Shown here piece after piece: positions 1 through 10,683 of a DNA stretch of 64,000 nt. Position numbers and translations under genes: made by a program. The stretch is from Selaginella moellendorffii (lineage: Eukaryota > Streptophyta > Lycopodiopsida > Selaginellales > Selaginellaceae): assembly GCF_000143415.4 (NCBI RefSeq), contig NW_003314316.1:391220-455219 (forward strand). The letters run 5' to 3'. Each line of letters starts with the position of its first letter. The first letter of the stretch is position 1. The notes beneath the pieces were generated by a model. That model was not told the origin of the DNA. It worked only from the letters and a program-made list of their open reading frames with translations, and searched no databases.

Positions 1-2712
1 GTATAGTAGGGATAGTGAGGTCTAGGAACCAGTTTAGAAGGAACTCTCCAGTGGGGCTTCCAAACTGACTTGAGGTCGGGATTGGGACCGAGGGGCCTTG
101 GGTGGGAGTGAGCATGGACTTGGTTGGTGCCGGAGGGGCCATCCAAGGAAGTGCTCAAGAGCAGCTCCCACTCCCGAAAGGGAAACCGACTGCGGTGCTC
201 CTGGCTCATGTGGAGTGGTGCGTTAGGGTAAGGGACTTAACGTACCCTAGGGCTCACAGTGGAGGGGCGGCGCAGTGGAGCTTTTGAGGTAGCTCGGGGG
301 TGGTTGGGTTGTGAGGAACCTCAAGAGGTGGCGTAGCATAGTCTAGAGCAACTAGATCTTTATCTTTTTGCGCCAGATCATAACATGCCCCACTTGAGTA
401 CCATGCGGCTCATTGATCCTCGCCCTTCCTAGGGGCTTAGACCTTCCCTTCGGGATGGAAGTGGGGGGGGTAGAGGTACCCATACCGGGCTGCTAGGCCA
501 TGGTGTTACACCCGGTGTCCCGAAGCAAGTGTTGCACCCAAGACTTGGGATTTAGAGGGTCCCATGATCAAGTCTTATGGTGCCAAGAGAGGTTAGGAAC
601 CTGGAAGCTTGGTGTGCTTGGCTGCTTGTGCTTGTGGGGAGTGTAGCCGAACCTTAAGTCCAGTCTAACCCGGGGAGGGGGATTGGGAGAGATTTGGGAA
701 TCCGTGGATGGATGGCTAACACTCCGTTGCTCATGCAGTGAGTTGCTAAAACCAAGTAGGACCAAGTGGGAGCTGGTACCATAGGCGGGAACCTTGGCGA
801 GGGAACTTAGCAAAAGCCAAGGCAATGTTGGATGGGTATACGAGGTAAGCTGGCAAATTGGAAAGGAAAAATTTGTGGCTTACAATAAGTTGGTGCACCA
901 ACGTGGGGAGCTACGCCAGGCATCTTGTGGGATGCTGTCCCTAGATGCATATACGAAGGTTGGGTTCAAGTCCCAACCCTCTAATGCTTGGGTTTGAGTC
1001 CCAAATCACTAGGGCGTGGTGATGGTTTGGAATATGAGGACACTTATTTTTCAGTGGTCATAGACTCTCAGTCAGGAGACTGGTTTAGGCACACTGCCAA
1101 GCGAGGGATGCCTCGGAGTCATGATGCACAGTTAAATTGTCTAGTGTGAAAGCTTGGAATATCTAACTTGAGCACTTTGGTGCAAGTAGTGCCAAGGCCG
1201 TGGTGAATGAGATGGGGACACTCAGTCTCAATTGTTATGGACCCTTGGCCGAAAGGGTTAGTTTGGGCACACCGCCAAATGCGAGGGATGCCCTCGAGGT
1301 CATGGTCAACAACTTAAAGGTCTAGAAGACCAAATATCTATTTGCAAATCGATTAAGGTGCCAAGGTGAGATCACTAGGTGATCTTATGGCCAAATAAGG
1401 ACAAAGTCCTTGTTTGGTTAAGGAATAAAGTTCCTAGTTCAAAATGTTGATTTGAACTGTTTATGATGGTGTGGTTTGGTCAAAGTGACCAAGTGGGAAA
1501 AACAAAAAAAGAAAATAAGTTGTGCCAATACAATGGTATAATGAGTCAAAGAAAGTAGTCTTTAGGAAAGACCTATGGGAGGGTCACAAAGTTGAGCGGT
1601 GGACAGAGCCCATAACAGAAAATGCTAAAGAGACTTACTAAGGGTGAGTGCCCTTTGGACCCAGCAAAGTAGAACCTTTGCCATAGAACCTAAAAGGATA
1701 CCTCAAGAATGGAAGTAATCATCTTATGTTGTTTGGTGCAATAATCAACAGATAGGAGCAAAAGACTAGTGGCCAAATGTGGGCTATAAAATTCATTAAA
1801 AGCAATCTAAACTACAAAGCTAAGTAAGGAACACTAATGTGTTGGATGTTAACGAATTGTAGGAAAGGAAGTGTATTTCCAAGGATAGATTCCCAAATGC
1901 TTCAATTTGGCAAAAGTGAAAGCTCCAAGGAAGGGAGCAGCAAAATAGCCAAATGATGGGTCGTAAACAGCTCTAGCACAACTTACGATAGTTGAAACTT
2001 AGTGCTAAAGATGACACAAAATAGAAAAGAAGATGATAGTGCCCATAAGTAGAGAACTTTCTAGGATGGGGAAGTGGAATTGCACAATATGTGCAATAAA
2101 AAGTGTCGAAGACACCTAGGAAATTTACTTCGAAAAGTCAAAATTAAAAGTTCCAAAGTAGAATGGTGATATCGATAGAAGTTGAGACTACTCAAGAATG
2201 AGTAGCAGGATTGAGATAGAGGAAGTGTCTCTAATGGGTTTAGTGAGAACTAAACCATTGAAAGGGAGAGAACCACCATAGGTGGTCGATCAAGTCTCTA
2301 TGTTAAGGAGAGTATGCTCCTTAAAGGATGAAGAAGATATGGTGAACCTTTGGTGTCGAACCATTGACTAATATTGGCTAAGTGCCAAAGATGGGAAGGG
2401 TAATATATGTTGGTATTACTTTATAAAATGGTTTACTGTTCAATAAGGATATCAAACTTCGTCTATGGGTGGTGGAGTTGTGAGACACAAATCCCTAAGC
2501 CCCAAAGTGGAGCCAAAAGGGTGCCACATAGTAGTGGCCGAAGCGAAAGCCAAACGAGTGTAACACGTTTGAACTAAAAGCTCCGACTTGAAAAGTCAAG
2601 AGCGGGAGTGGAACTTCTAATGATGTGCTCGAAGAACAAGCAAAGCGAGCAATAAGCGAGTCTCTAGAAAAGTGACACAAGAAGACCAATATATGACACG
2701 TGGAAGTGTCTG
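1..2712. other. Decayed repetitive DNA, no gene
   Basis: I see no coding region with recognisable homology. The strand is G-rich and broken by stops in all frames, as expected of old retrotransposon-derived DNA. An imperfect tandem duplication is visible: the segment around 1040-1140 (core gcacactgccaagcgaggga) recurs around 1219-1320 (core gcacaccgccaaatgcgagg) at a spacing near 178 bp. Short open frames at 102-287 and 794-997 match nothing I know and are probably chance. Confidence 0.5.
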
Positions 2713-3245
2713 AAATGGAGTTCAAGATGGACCTGAGATGGACCTAAGATGGAGTCCGAGATGGACCTGAGATGGACCCAAGATGGAGTTTGAGATGGAG
2801 TTCGAGATGGATCTAAGATGGACCCGAGATGGAGTTTGAGATGGACCCGAGATGGAGTCCAAGATGGAGTCTGAGATGGACCCAAGATGGACCTGAGATG
2901 GAGTCTGAGATGGAGTTCGAGATAAACTCGAGATGGACCTAAGATGGAGTTCGAGATGGACCCGAGATGGAGTCTAAGATGGACCCAAGATGGAGTTCGA
3001 GATGGAGTCCGAGATGGACCCAAGATGGAGTCTGAGATGGAGTCCGAGATGGACCCAAGATGGAGTCTGAGATGGAGTCCGAGATGGACCTGAGATGGAG
3101 TCCGAGATGGAACCGGGACCGAGACTGAGACTGAGACCGAGACCGAGACTGAGACTAAGATCGAGACCGAGACCGAGACCGAGACTGAGACTGAGACCGA
3201 GACCGAGTCCAAGTCCGAGTCTGAGTTCGAGTCCGAGTCTGAATA
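2713..3245. repeat. 12-bp minisatellite grading into a 6-bp GAGACY array
   Basis: From about 2713 to 3112 the sequence consists of variants of the 12-mer gagatggagtcc (gagatggacctg, aagatggacccg and others). From about 3115 to 3245 it changes to a hexamer array of gagacc/gagact/gagtcc. Both unit lengths are multiples of three, so every frame lacking a stop stays open; this explains the long low-complexity minus-strand frame (Ser-Val and His-Leu runs) across it. I regard that frame as non-coding. Confidence 0.9.
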
Positions 3246-3289
3246 CTAATACAGGCAATTGGGTGAAAGCCTAAAGCAATCGTCCCCCA

Positions 3290-3309
3290 GGGGGGGGGGG
3301 GGGGGGGGG
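3290..3309. repeat. 20-base poly-G run
   Basis: An uninterrupted run of G follows cgtcccccag. It may be a retrotransposon polypurine remnant or a slippage product, and its exact length may be unreliable in the assembly. Confidence 0.85.
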
Positions 3310-4551
3310 CCTTCCGGGCCTTCCCAAAGTTTAGGAAAAAGAGTTTGGGGGGGAGCTAGTTTGGCCAAGAAAGGCCAGTTTGGCCCAAGAAGGCTATACC
3401 CAAATGTTGGGTAACGGGATAACCACTGGGAAGTCCAAAGCTAGAGTGAATATGGACCGACAAGCGGGGTAACTTCGTGAAGTGTTCAAAAGCTGGCTCT
3501 AGTTCCCCCGGGAGATCGAATGGTTGATGCTCCAAGTTCAATCGTGGGTGGCACTACTTGCTTGGATATTTGGCATGGCTCAACGGAACCTTGCTCTAAG
3601 CCCATGGTTAGAGCACCCAAAAGTGGAAGGCAGAGAGAGTATCTACGAGGTTTGCATAGGGCTACGGTGTTCCAAAATGTTGTCCCAAAGGCCCAGACTG
3701 TGGAAAAGAAGAGGAGCAATCCTTTGGTGTAGTGACCAAGGATACAATTGTGTGGTGAGGAAGTCCCAAAAGACTGTGGGACTTAGTGGTCATGCTTGTG
3801 GGCCTTGATCCAATGACAGTGTTGGCAAACACGGCCATGGATAGAAAGGGACTTGGTGGGGACCGGAAAAGGGATATTAGGAAAGGTTATTTCCCATGTC
3901 TGTAAGCATCTTAAGGATGCTAAGGAGTGGATCTAGGATGATCATTCATGGATGGATGGCTTAGTTTTGAGAGACGGGACTGTGATGCAAGTGGTGTTAG
4001 ACCACCAGTGTGACCAAGGTGAAGAGGCATGGCCTTAACGTAACGGGCTGATATGTCGGTGGTACCTTGGGGTGTCGGTCATAGGATCGAACATGTGGAG
4101 CACTTAGACCAAGTGCAAAGGTTGAGTGACATGGATGCCATTCTCGTGGCTAGCAAGCCCCAAGTCCTGAATTGGACTTAAGGAGGTTGTGAATGAGTGG
4201 TCGGAGGTGTAGTTAAGTGACTAAAGTAGAATGGAAAAATTAGTCACTTACAAGTTAGGGCCTTTGGCTTCTCTCTCTATATCCCTGCAAGCAGAGGCGT
4301 ATCACTTGTTTTGTAAGCTAAATGACATCTAGAGCAGCAAAGGTGGCTAACTCTATTAGTCATTTCCTTGTCAGCGACAGTCGAAATATGTTTGAGTTGG
4401 TAGCGCATCTGTGTTAGACAAAGAAGCTACTTTAACTCATTTAAGTTGGTACATTTCTCACATAATGTAATCATCGTGAACTTTGTTTAGAGTTGTTTCC
4501 TTGCCGGTAGTCTAGACTCGAGTATGCATCAATGAGGATGTCGATCTTCCC

Positions 4552-4640
4552 TAAGGGGGGGAGAGTGTCACGAACGTGACTTCGGGTATCGAAAGTTACT
4601 TATTGGCTAGTTTTTCGGATATTCTTTCTTTACTGCCATG
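4552..4640 (+). mobile_element. Polypurine tract and 5' edge of a probable LTR
   Basis: The segment aagggggggagag at 4553-4565 is followed directly by tgtcacgaacgtgac. A G-rich polypurine tract immediately before a TGTCAC start is the usual junction between the internal region and the 3' LTR of plant Ty3/gypsy elements. The bases just upstream (gaggatgtcgatcttccc) fit the end of a pol/chromodomain frame. I could not find the matching 5' LTR, so the extent of the element is unknown. Confidence 0.45.
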
Positions 4641-5005
4641 ACAATAGGAGGTCGGTATTGCTATTTCTTTTTTCAGCCTTTGCCTAAGCTAGTTGAGAAA
4701 CTGGTCTTTGTGTGTGCATTTGATTAGATGAGTATAAGGATGGAATTACTAAGTGCTATTAGTTAAGCATACTTGACTTGGTTAGAGAAACTCATTCATT
4801 GACTTGTACTTGTTAGTGTTAGGAACCCTCGGGATATTGAGCTTGATCCCTCACTATTTACTAAATGATAGTTTACCATGTTTGCCAAACACCCTCGTGG
4901 GGGGAGGGGGGGAGTTCTACATGTATAATAAAGATAGTGGGTAAATTAAGTATGGCTGACCAACTTAAGGTATAATTTAGTTCTTACTTGCATGCTTAAA
5001 TAGTA

Positions 5006-5259
5006 TCAACCTCTTACCATCATGGTAGTAAGGAGAGAGTATCTGTAAAGACTAGGTAACAAATATATTTCAATACCCAAAATCACATTCGCGATAAGCA
5101 TCCTTGGGCATCCTAAGCAGGGAAGACCCTGAAACTTGAGTTTTACTCCATTGTCCTTGGATACATGATATTTGATATATATAGAGTTTAGGTTCCGCTT
5201 AATGGTTATCTTATGGTAAAACACCATAGGATAAAGGGTGAAAACCAAGTGTGTTACAT
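5006..5259. other. AT-rich interval, no gene
   Basis: This stretch separates the putative LTR region from the decayed pol below. I see no coding or RNA feature. An open minus-strand frame at 5006-5248 has no recognisable motif. Confidence 0.4.
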
Positions 5260-6860
5260 TTGTGAAGCTTAAATGTTTACCAAGATTGATCTAGGATATT
5301 ATCATATTGCAATGGATAATGTGTTTATCTTTAAGATAACATTGAATTGGAGCCTCAAACATTTTGAGTTCACACTTATGTGATATGGTTTGACAAATGC
5401 ATTAGCCATATTTACTTAGTTGATAATAAATGTGTTTAAGCATTATTTAAAAAAGTTAATGGAGATTTTTTTGAATAATATACTTGTTCTTAGCAAGAAT
5501 ATAAAGGATCATAAAGTGTATATATACAAGGTTCTCTTGTTAAACAAACTTACATGAAGAAAAGCAAATATGAATTTACAAAGGCACATTAAGCCACATT
5601 GTGACATCTAAGGGTGTCAGAATAAATCTAAAGAAGATGGTTGTGGTGGAAAATTGGACTACATTAACTTTAATGTTGAATTACGCAATTTCCTTTGTAT
5701 GATGTAAATAACCAAATAGAATAACTTGAAAAATGATCCATAAAGTCAAATATAAAAGGAAAGGGCCTATGAATAAGAATGCACCCAATTTTCCAATCAA
5801 TTAAGGGTCTTAAGGTTAAGCATCCTTGGGTTTGAATAGTATTGGGTTAGGTGACCTTCCGAGAAGTTTAAATTTAAGAGTTTATATTTAGTATCAAAGG
5901 GGGTTTTAGGTCAAACTCTATTAATTGACATTTGGTAGGTTTAATTTGCTCCAACTAGGCTCGATCCAAAGGGTAGAGTATCAAAAGAGTGAGGCTCTTG
6001 AGAGAGTTATAGCTCTTAGCTTTCTTTCATGAGGGCATAAATTTACAGGGAAGTGTAATAGATTGTAAACAACTAAAGAGAACGACTTAAGAAATGATTT
6101 ATGGGTTCAAATATAAAAGGAAAAGGCCATGAATAAAAGTGCAGCTCTTTTATTAATCGATTAAGGGTTTTAGGATATTTAGGGTTAAGCATCTTTAAGT
6201 TTGAATAGTACTAGCCTTTTGAGAAGTTTAAATTCAAAAACTTACATATGACTAGTTATTATTAACATTTTTAGTGCTAGTTTTTAAAGTGGCTAATTAC
6301 TATTGACATTTCTAGTGCTAGTTTGCAAAGGTTAAGAATATGCCATCTGAATGGAAGAAGTTATAAAAAGGATAGTTTTATAATTGTTAAGCAAGGCTCT
6401 AATTCTTTGTATTGTTGATCAAAAATTTTATTAGAAGAATTTAAAGGTTAACTTCCTTGAATATTACAAATTATATGAGCTCTATCAATAGGTAAAGGTG
6501 CCACATGAGAAGTTAAAAGGATTTTTACAACCTTTATTTATTCCTCAGCCAATTGGTATAATATCTCTATAGACTTTATCACTTGTTTATTATAAATATA
6601 GAGGCAAAACAAGCTAGTGTGGGTTATAGTGGATCAATTATCGAAATATATATTGTTATTAGCTTTCTAGAAGATTGTCTAAACTTGTCCGCAATATACT
6701 TCAAAAAGGTATTTCCTGATTTTGGTTTGCTATAGAATATTGTTAGTAATTGAGATTCAAAATTCATCAATAGTCAAAAGGCAGAGATAATAGAATCTAT
6801 ATCTTCCATTAATGCAATTTAACTATAATAATAGCACAATGGAACCCTTTACTTTGAAGG
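5260..6860 (+). mobile_element. Decayed Ty3/gypsy pol (reverse transcriptase to integrase)
   Basis: Conceptual translation with stops gives a recognisable gypsy reverse transcriptase. From about 5278 it reads FTKIDLGYYHIAMDN, then FEFTL, YGLTNALAIF and FLNNILVLSKN where intact elements have a FIDDILIYSK-like motif; SKGVRINLKK follows near 5620. Around 6545-6790 there are integrase-core fragments (SIDFITCL, VIVDQLSKY, FPDFGL..NIVSN). Stops replace codons that could derive from CAA/CAG/CGA or TGG, and both catalytic Asp positions read Asn, as expected from C-to-T (and G-to-A) decay of methylated DNA. No intact protein remains. Confidence 0.75.
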
Positions 6861-7196
6861 CATCCTTAAACATCATTGGAATAGAAATTGCATTTGAGCA
6901 GGGATATTCAAGATAAATTTGATTAAAAAACGACTAATTAGCCATTTAGCTTTTTGATTAATTGCCAATTCCTAGAATATAAAATAGGAGATTTTGTCTT
7001 TGTGCAAATGATCTTTCTATCAAGCGAGTGATAGAATATGTTAGTGCCTTTGCAAAAAGAGAAATTTTTTTATAAATTGATCTATATATAAAGTGTTTAA
7101 TGTCACCCTCAATTAAGTTAAACTTGACATTAAACTTGATATTAAACTTGTTTGCAGTGAAACGTTCGTAATTAGGGTTCTTGAGAAGAGTGAAAA

Positions 7197-8962
7197 ATGG
7201 GGCCTCTGGGATCGTCGCTGGCGTCTCAGTTTTGGAATGAGGAGGTGGAATCCACGCGCTCGCTGGAGGCGTGCGTCCGCTCGCTCCCGCGCGAGCCGCC
7301 GCCGCTGGCCATGGTGCGCGGCAGCAAAATCTCGCGCTCGCAGCAGCTGCTGCTGCTCCAGAGGCTCCTCCGCTTGCCCTTTGCACCGTCGCTTGCTCCG
7401 GATTGTGATTGCCCTAGCGGGATTGTGCTGGATCGCGTGGTTGCCAGCACTGGTGGAACGAATTGGTAAGGCTTAGGCTCTTTTTTCTCTCTATTTTCTT
7501 TGCTAGTTTAGTTCAGCAGAATGTCTACTGTCCTTTGCCAAACGACGATGAAGAGGAACTAAATTATAATTCAGGTGGGCGACTCTAACGGGGCGACTGC
7601 GAGTCCAGAGACTGTTTGCGAAGCGTTCCGGAGCTAAGTTGGAGCTGAATGGTTTCTCCGAAGCAGCAGCAGAGAAGCAGCAGCAGCGTGATGGCAAGTG
7701 GACGTATGCCAAGCGTCTTCTTGACAAATCGCTCTACGCATTGTGCATGCGAACAAAGCTTCTGCTTGGTCCCTCCACGTCGTTAAGCATCAAGGCCGAG
7801 ATGGACTCGCTAGAGGACTGGGGATCGAGCGAGGTTCCTATGAGAGTTCACTCCAAGCTCCTTCACAAGGTACGCGGGCTCATTTTTTTCCTGGTTTTCC
7901 TCTGAGCCAAGTTTTTCCAGGTTGGTTGGTCGCTCGAGTCGAGATAAGAACCAGTTTTGATGCTCTCGTATTGTGGATGCCTGCAGCTCAAGAAGCACGA
8001 TTTATCACTGGAGGCTGCATGGCACGAACGTTTCATGGACAGAGAAGCTCGTTACTGGGACGTTCCACAGGCTGTCTCACTCGACATAGCGTCTGTGGGA
8101 TTGAGCTCGGGCTTATACTACAGGCTTGGTGTCCACCATAGCTCGGGACAATCGCAGAATTGCTGCGGAGGGGCCGGAAAGGAGATTCCATGGGGGGCAA
8201 TGCCTGGAACTTGTGCTCAAGCAGCTGTATCTTATGGGAAGGAGATTGATATCTGGAAGGAAGACGATGCTCACTTTGGTCGGAAGCTTCACAAGCCTTA
8301 CAATCTTCTAGCTGCTCGTCCACATATCACACTTTCAGGAGTTGTCGGTAAGTCTCCTCCTAGAGGAACGGAGTTGTTATCTTTTTTATACAGGTGGTGT
8401 GGTGAATGCAAGCCTTGGACAGAGAAAGCAGCCTCTCAACGCTGCGAATCCTTCGCTGGTGAAATCAAATGGCGATCGCTCCGTCTCGGCCGATGCATTT
8501 GGCTCGCTGGGAGTGACGGCACAGTTCGGCCTCTTTCAGAGGTTTCTGCTCGATCACACCAAGTTTGCTGCTAGAGTTGATATTGGAGGAGCTTCTTCCA
8601 CGGTTTGCGCAAGGACTTTGAGCGCAAAGTCATCATCGCCTTCTCTTGCCGATGGACAGAATGGAATTACGTTCGCTCTTACTATGCAGCAGCAGGTTTG
8701 CTCGTCTTTGTTCCTTGTCTTTGTTTTTCGTCTTGAGGACACTTTTCTTGTTTTTGCTTCTCAGGTGCTCGGACCCCTTCGTGCTCGTGCGGATTCCAGA
8801 TTCTCCCCGGATCTCTCGACGTGGAACGCTCGCCCAGCTCTCCAAGAGGTAACATATGGCTTAGATTGCTCCTTGGAGTCTCTAGGTGCTGCGAAGCTTG
8901 TAGTTTGGTACTGTCCGACACGCTCGGAAGGTATGGCAGAAATTCGTTTACTTGAGATATGA
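7197..8962 (+). CDS. TGD4: TGD4-like chloroplast outer-envelope lipid-transfer protein
   Basis: Five exons (7197-7465, 7575-7869, 7987-8347, 8394-8695, 8765-8962) join in frame to 474 aa, close to the Arabidopsis protein. Recognisable family stretches in order: an N-terminal SLPREPPPLA segment, NWWATLTGRLR across the first junction, LKKHDLSLEAAW, RYWDVPQAVSLDI, PGTCAQAAVSY and the C-terminal EGMAEIRLLEI. TGD4 is a beta-barrel-type outer-envelope protein that binds phosphatidic acid and is needed for ER-to-plastid lipid import, acting with the TGD1-2-3 ABC complex. All introns are GT-AG; the last (69 bp) is in frame and could be mistaken for coding. The start is the first ATG, 18 bp after a tagggtt motif. 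The gene lies convergent to the aminotransferase. Confidence 0.9.
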
Positions 8963-9172
8963 AAGTTGGATTGGCGTGGTGGCGATGATTCCCGACGCCA
9001 AGACGACGAATTTTCAGAGCGCTCTAACCGAGAAGAAGGTTTGTTTGTAATCGATAAGTAAAGCTCTTTCCTTGTCTCGGGAAAATTTTCGAAGAAAACC
9101 AGGAAAAAAATGAGTTTTGAAAACATAACTTTGAATGTTTCTGTTTATTTGCTACAATATTATAAATTCATC

Positions 9173-10624
9173 TCAGTATTTGAGATGGTCTCTAAGCTTC
9201 CGCACGGCCGCTTTCAACGTATCCTCATCCTTGCAAAAGGCAAACCTCACCAAATGCTTGCCATCCTGTGGATCTTCGTAGAAACCACTGGGAGGAATCG
9301 CTGCCACTCCCACCTTGTGGACCAGATGCATGCAAAACTCCATGTCGTCTTTGAAGCCAAACGGAGTATGATCCACCATGACGAAGTACGTCCCCTGCGG
9401 CTCATAGACCTTGAATCCCACCTCCTTGAGCCCCTGGACGAGGATATCTTTCCTGGCGATGTAAGCGCTCCTCAGATCCTGGTAGTAAGACTCTGGAGCC
9501 TCGAGCGCTGCCACAGCACCCCATTGCAGCGGAGTGGCCGTCGAGAATGTGATGTTGGAGTGAGCTTGCCGGATGCCATAGCTGAGATGCGGGGGAGCGA
9601 TCGCCCAGCCAACTTTCCAGCCCGTGAACGAGTACGTCTTCCCCATGGAGCTCATCGTCACGGTCCTCTCGAACATCCCTTTGATCGACGCGAGGGAGAC
9701 GTGCTCGCCATCGAAAACCAGCCTGCTATACACCTCGTCCGTGAATGCCAAGACATCGTGCTCCACGCACAAGGACGCGATGAGCTCCAGCTCCCCCCGG
9801 GAGAAAACTTTGCCGGTCGGGTTGTGAGGGGTGTTGACGAGGATCGCTCGGGTTTTGCTCGTGAATGCCGCGCGGAGCTCGTCCTCTGGCACTGCGAATC
9901 CATTCTCCGGCCTGAGCACCACCGTCTTCATCTTCGCGCCAACCATCGCTGTGACTACCTGGTAGACGTCGAAGAAAGGAGCAAACATGATGATCTCGTC
10001 GCCCGGATCGAGCAAGCCCAGAATCGTGGAAGAGATGGCCTCCGTGCAGCCGCAAGTCACCGTGATCTCGGTGTCGGGATCCACTTTCAAGCCAGTGTCC
10101 TTCTCAAACCTTCTGGAGATGGCGGCATTGAGCTCTGGAACTCCAAACCCCCGCGCGTACTGGTTTCTTCCCACTGTCCGGAGCGCCTGGATCGCGGCCT
10201 CGCGGATGAAATCCGGGCCATCGAAGTTGGGGAATCCCTGCCCGAGATTGATCGCCTGGTGCGTGAGCGCCAGGGAGCTCATGAGCGTGAAGACCGTGGG
10301 CTGGAACTGCTCCAGCCGCTTGGAAACCTGGAAAATCTCGCGAGAATCTCATCACAACCATATCGATTGAGTGGAGTGGCAAAATCTCACCTGGAGAGGG
10401 CGAGACATCACGGCAGAGGCAGCGGCAGCGGCAGCGGCGACGCCATTCCCCACCACCTCGTCCTTCTGCGCAGTGGCCGCCATTCTCACGCCGCCGGATC
10501 GCGGCGGCGACAATGGAGGAGGAGGATCTCCAATGGCGTGCGCGTGACCTAGAGATGAGGCTCGCAGCAATGGCTGGCTATGGCGGACGCCGAATATTCC
10601 CGCTAGTGATGAAGAGAGCTCCAT
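9173..10624 (-). CDS. Class I/II PLP aminotransferase (kynurenine/methionine-type)
   Basis: Two exons (10391-10624 and 9173-10327, 63-bp intron) give about 462 aa. The protein has the fold-type I features INLGQGFPNFDGPDF near the catalytic-domain start, GRNQYARGFGVPELN, the substrate/cofactor motif NTPHNPTGKVF, FTDEVYSRLVF, and the PLP-lysine segment SSMGKTYSFTGWKVGW. It is very close to the Arabidopsis At1g77670 family, related to kynurenine-oxoglutarate and bacterial methionine aminotransferases; the true substrate cannot be told from sequence. The N-terminal 80 residues are Ser/Arg/Ala-rich and may be an organellar transit peptide. The start at 10624 is the second candidate ATG; 10651 and a later one are alternatives. 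Only 59 bp separate it from the divergent PPR gene. Confidence 0.88.
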
Positions 10625-10683
10625 TAGAGTCCTTCTAGGACTCCTCCTCATCCCCTCTTCTTCCAAGAACCCAGTATAAAGAA
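10625..10683. promoter_or_regulatory. 59-bp bidirectional intergenic segment
   Basis: This is the whole space between the start codons of the divergent aminotransferase and PPR genes. A TATAAA lies at 10675-10680, only three bases before the PPR ATG, so it is too close to be that gene's TATA box if translation starts there. Transcription starts must overlap coding sequence of one partner, or one of the start codons is wrong. Confidence 0.4.

Noticed and set aside
2664..3258. Long minus-strand open frames with Ser-Val, Gly-Leu and His-Leu runs
   Set aside because: They are translations of the 12-bp/6-bp tandem array; unit lengths divisible by three keep the frames open by chance.
9110..10552. 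480-codon plus-strand frame over the aminotransferase
   Set aside because: Antisense to the aminotransferase, whose motifs and intron phase are clear; the frame shows no family resemblance.
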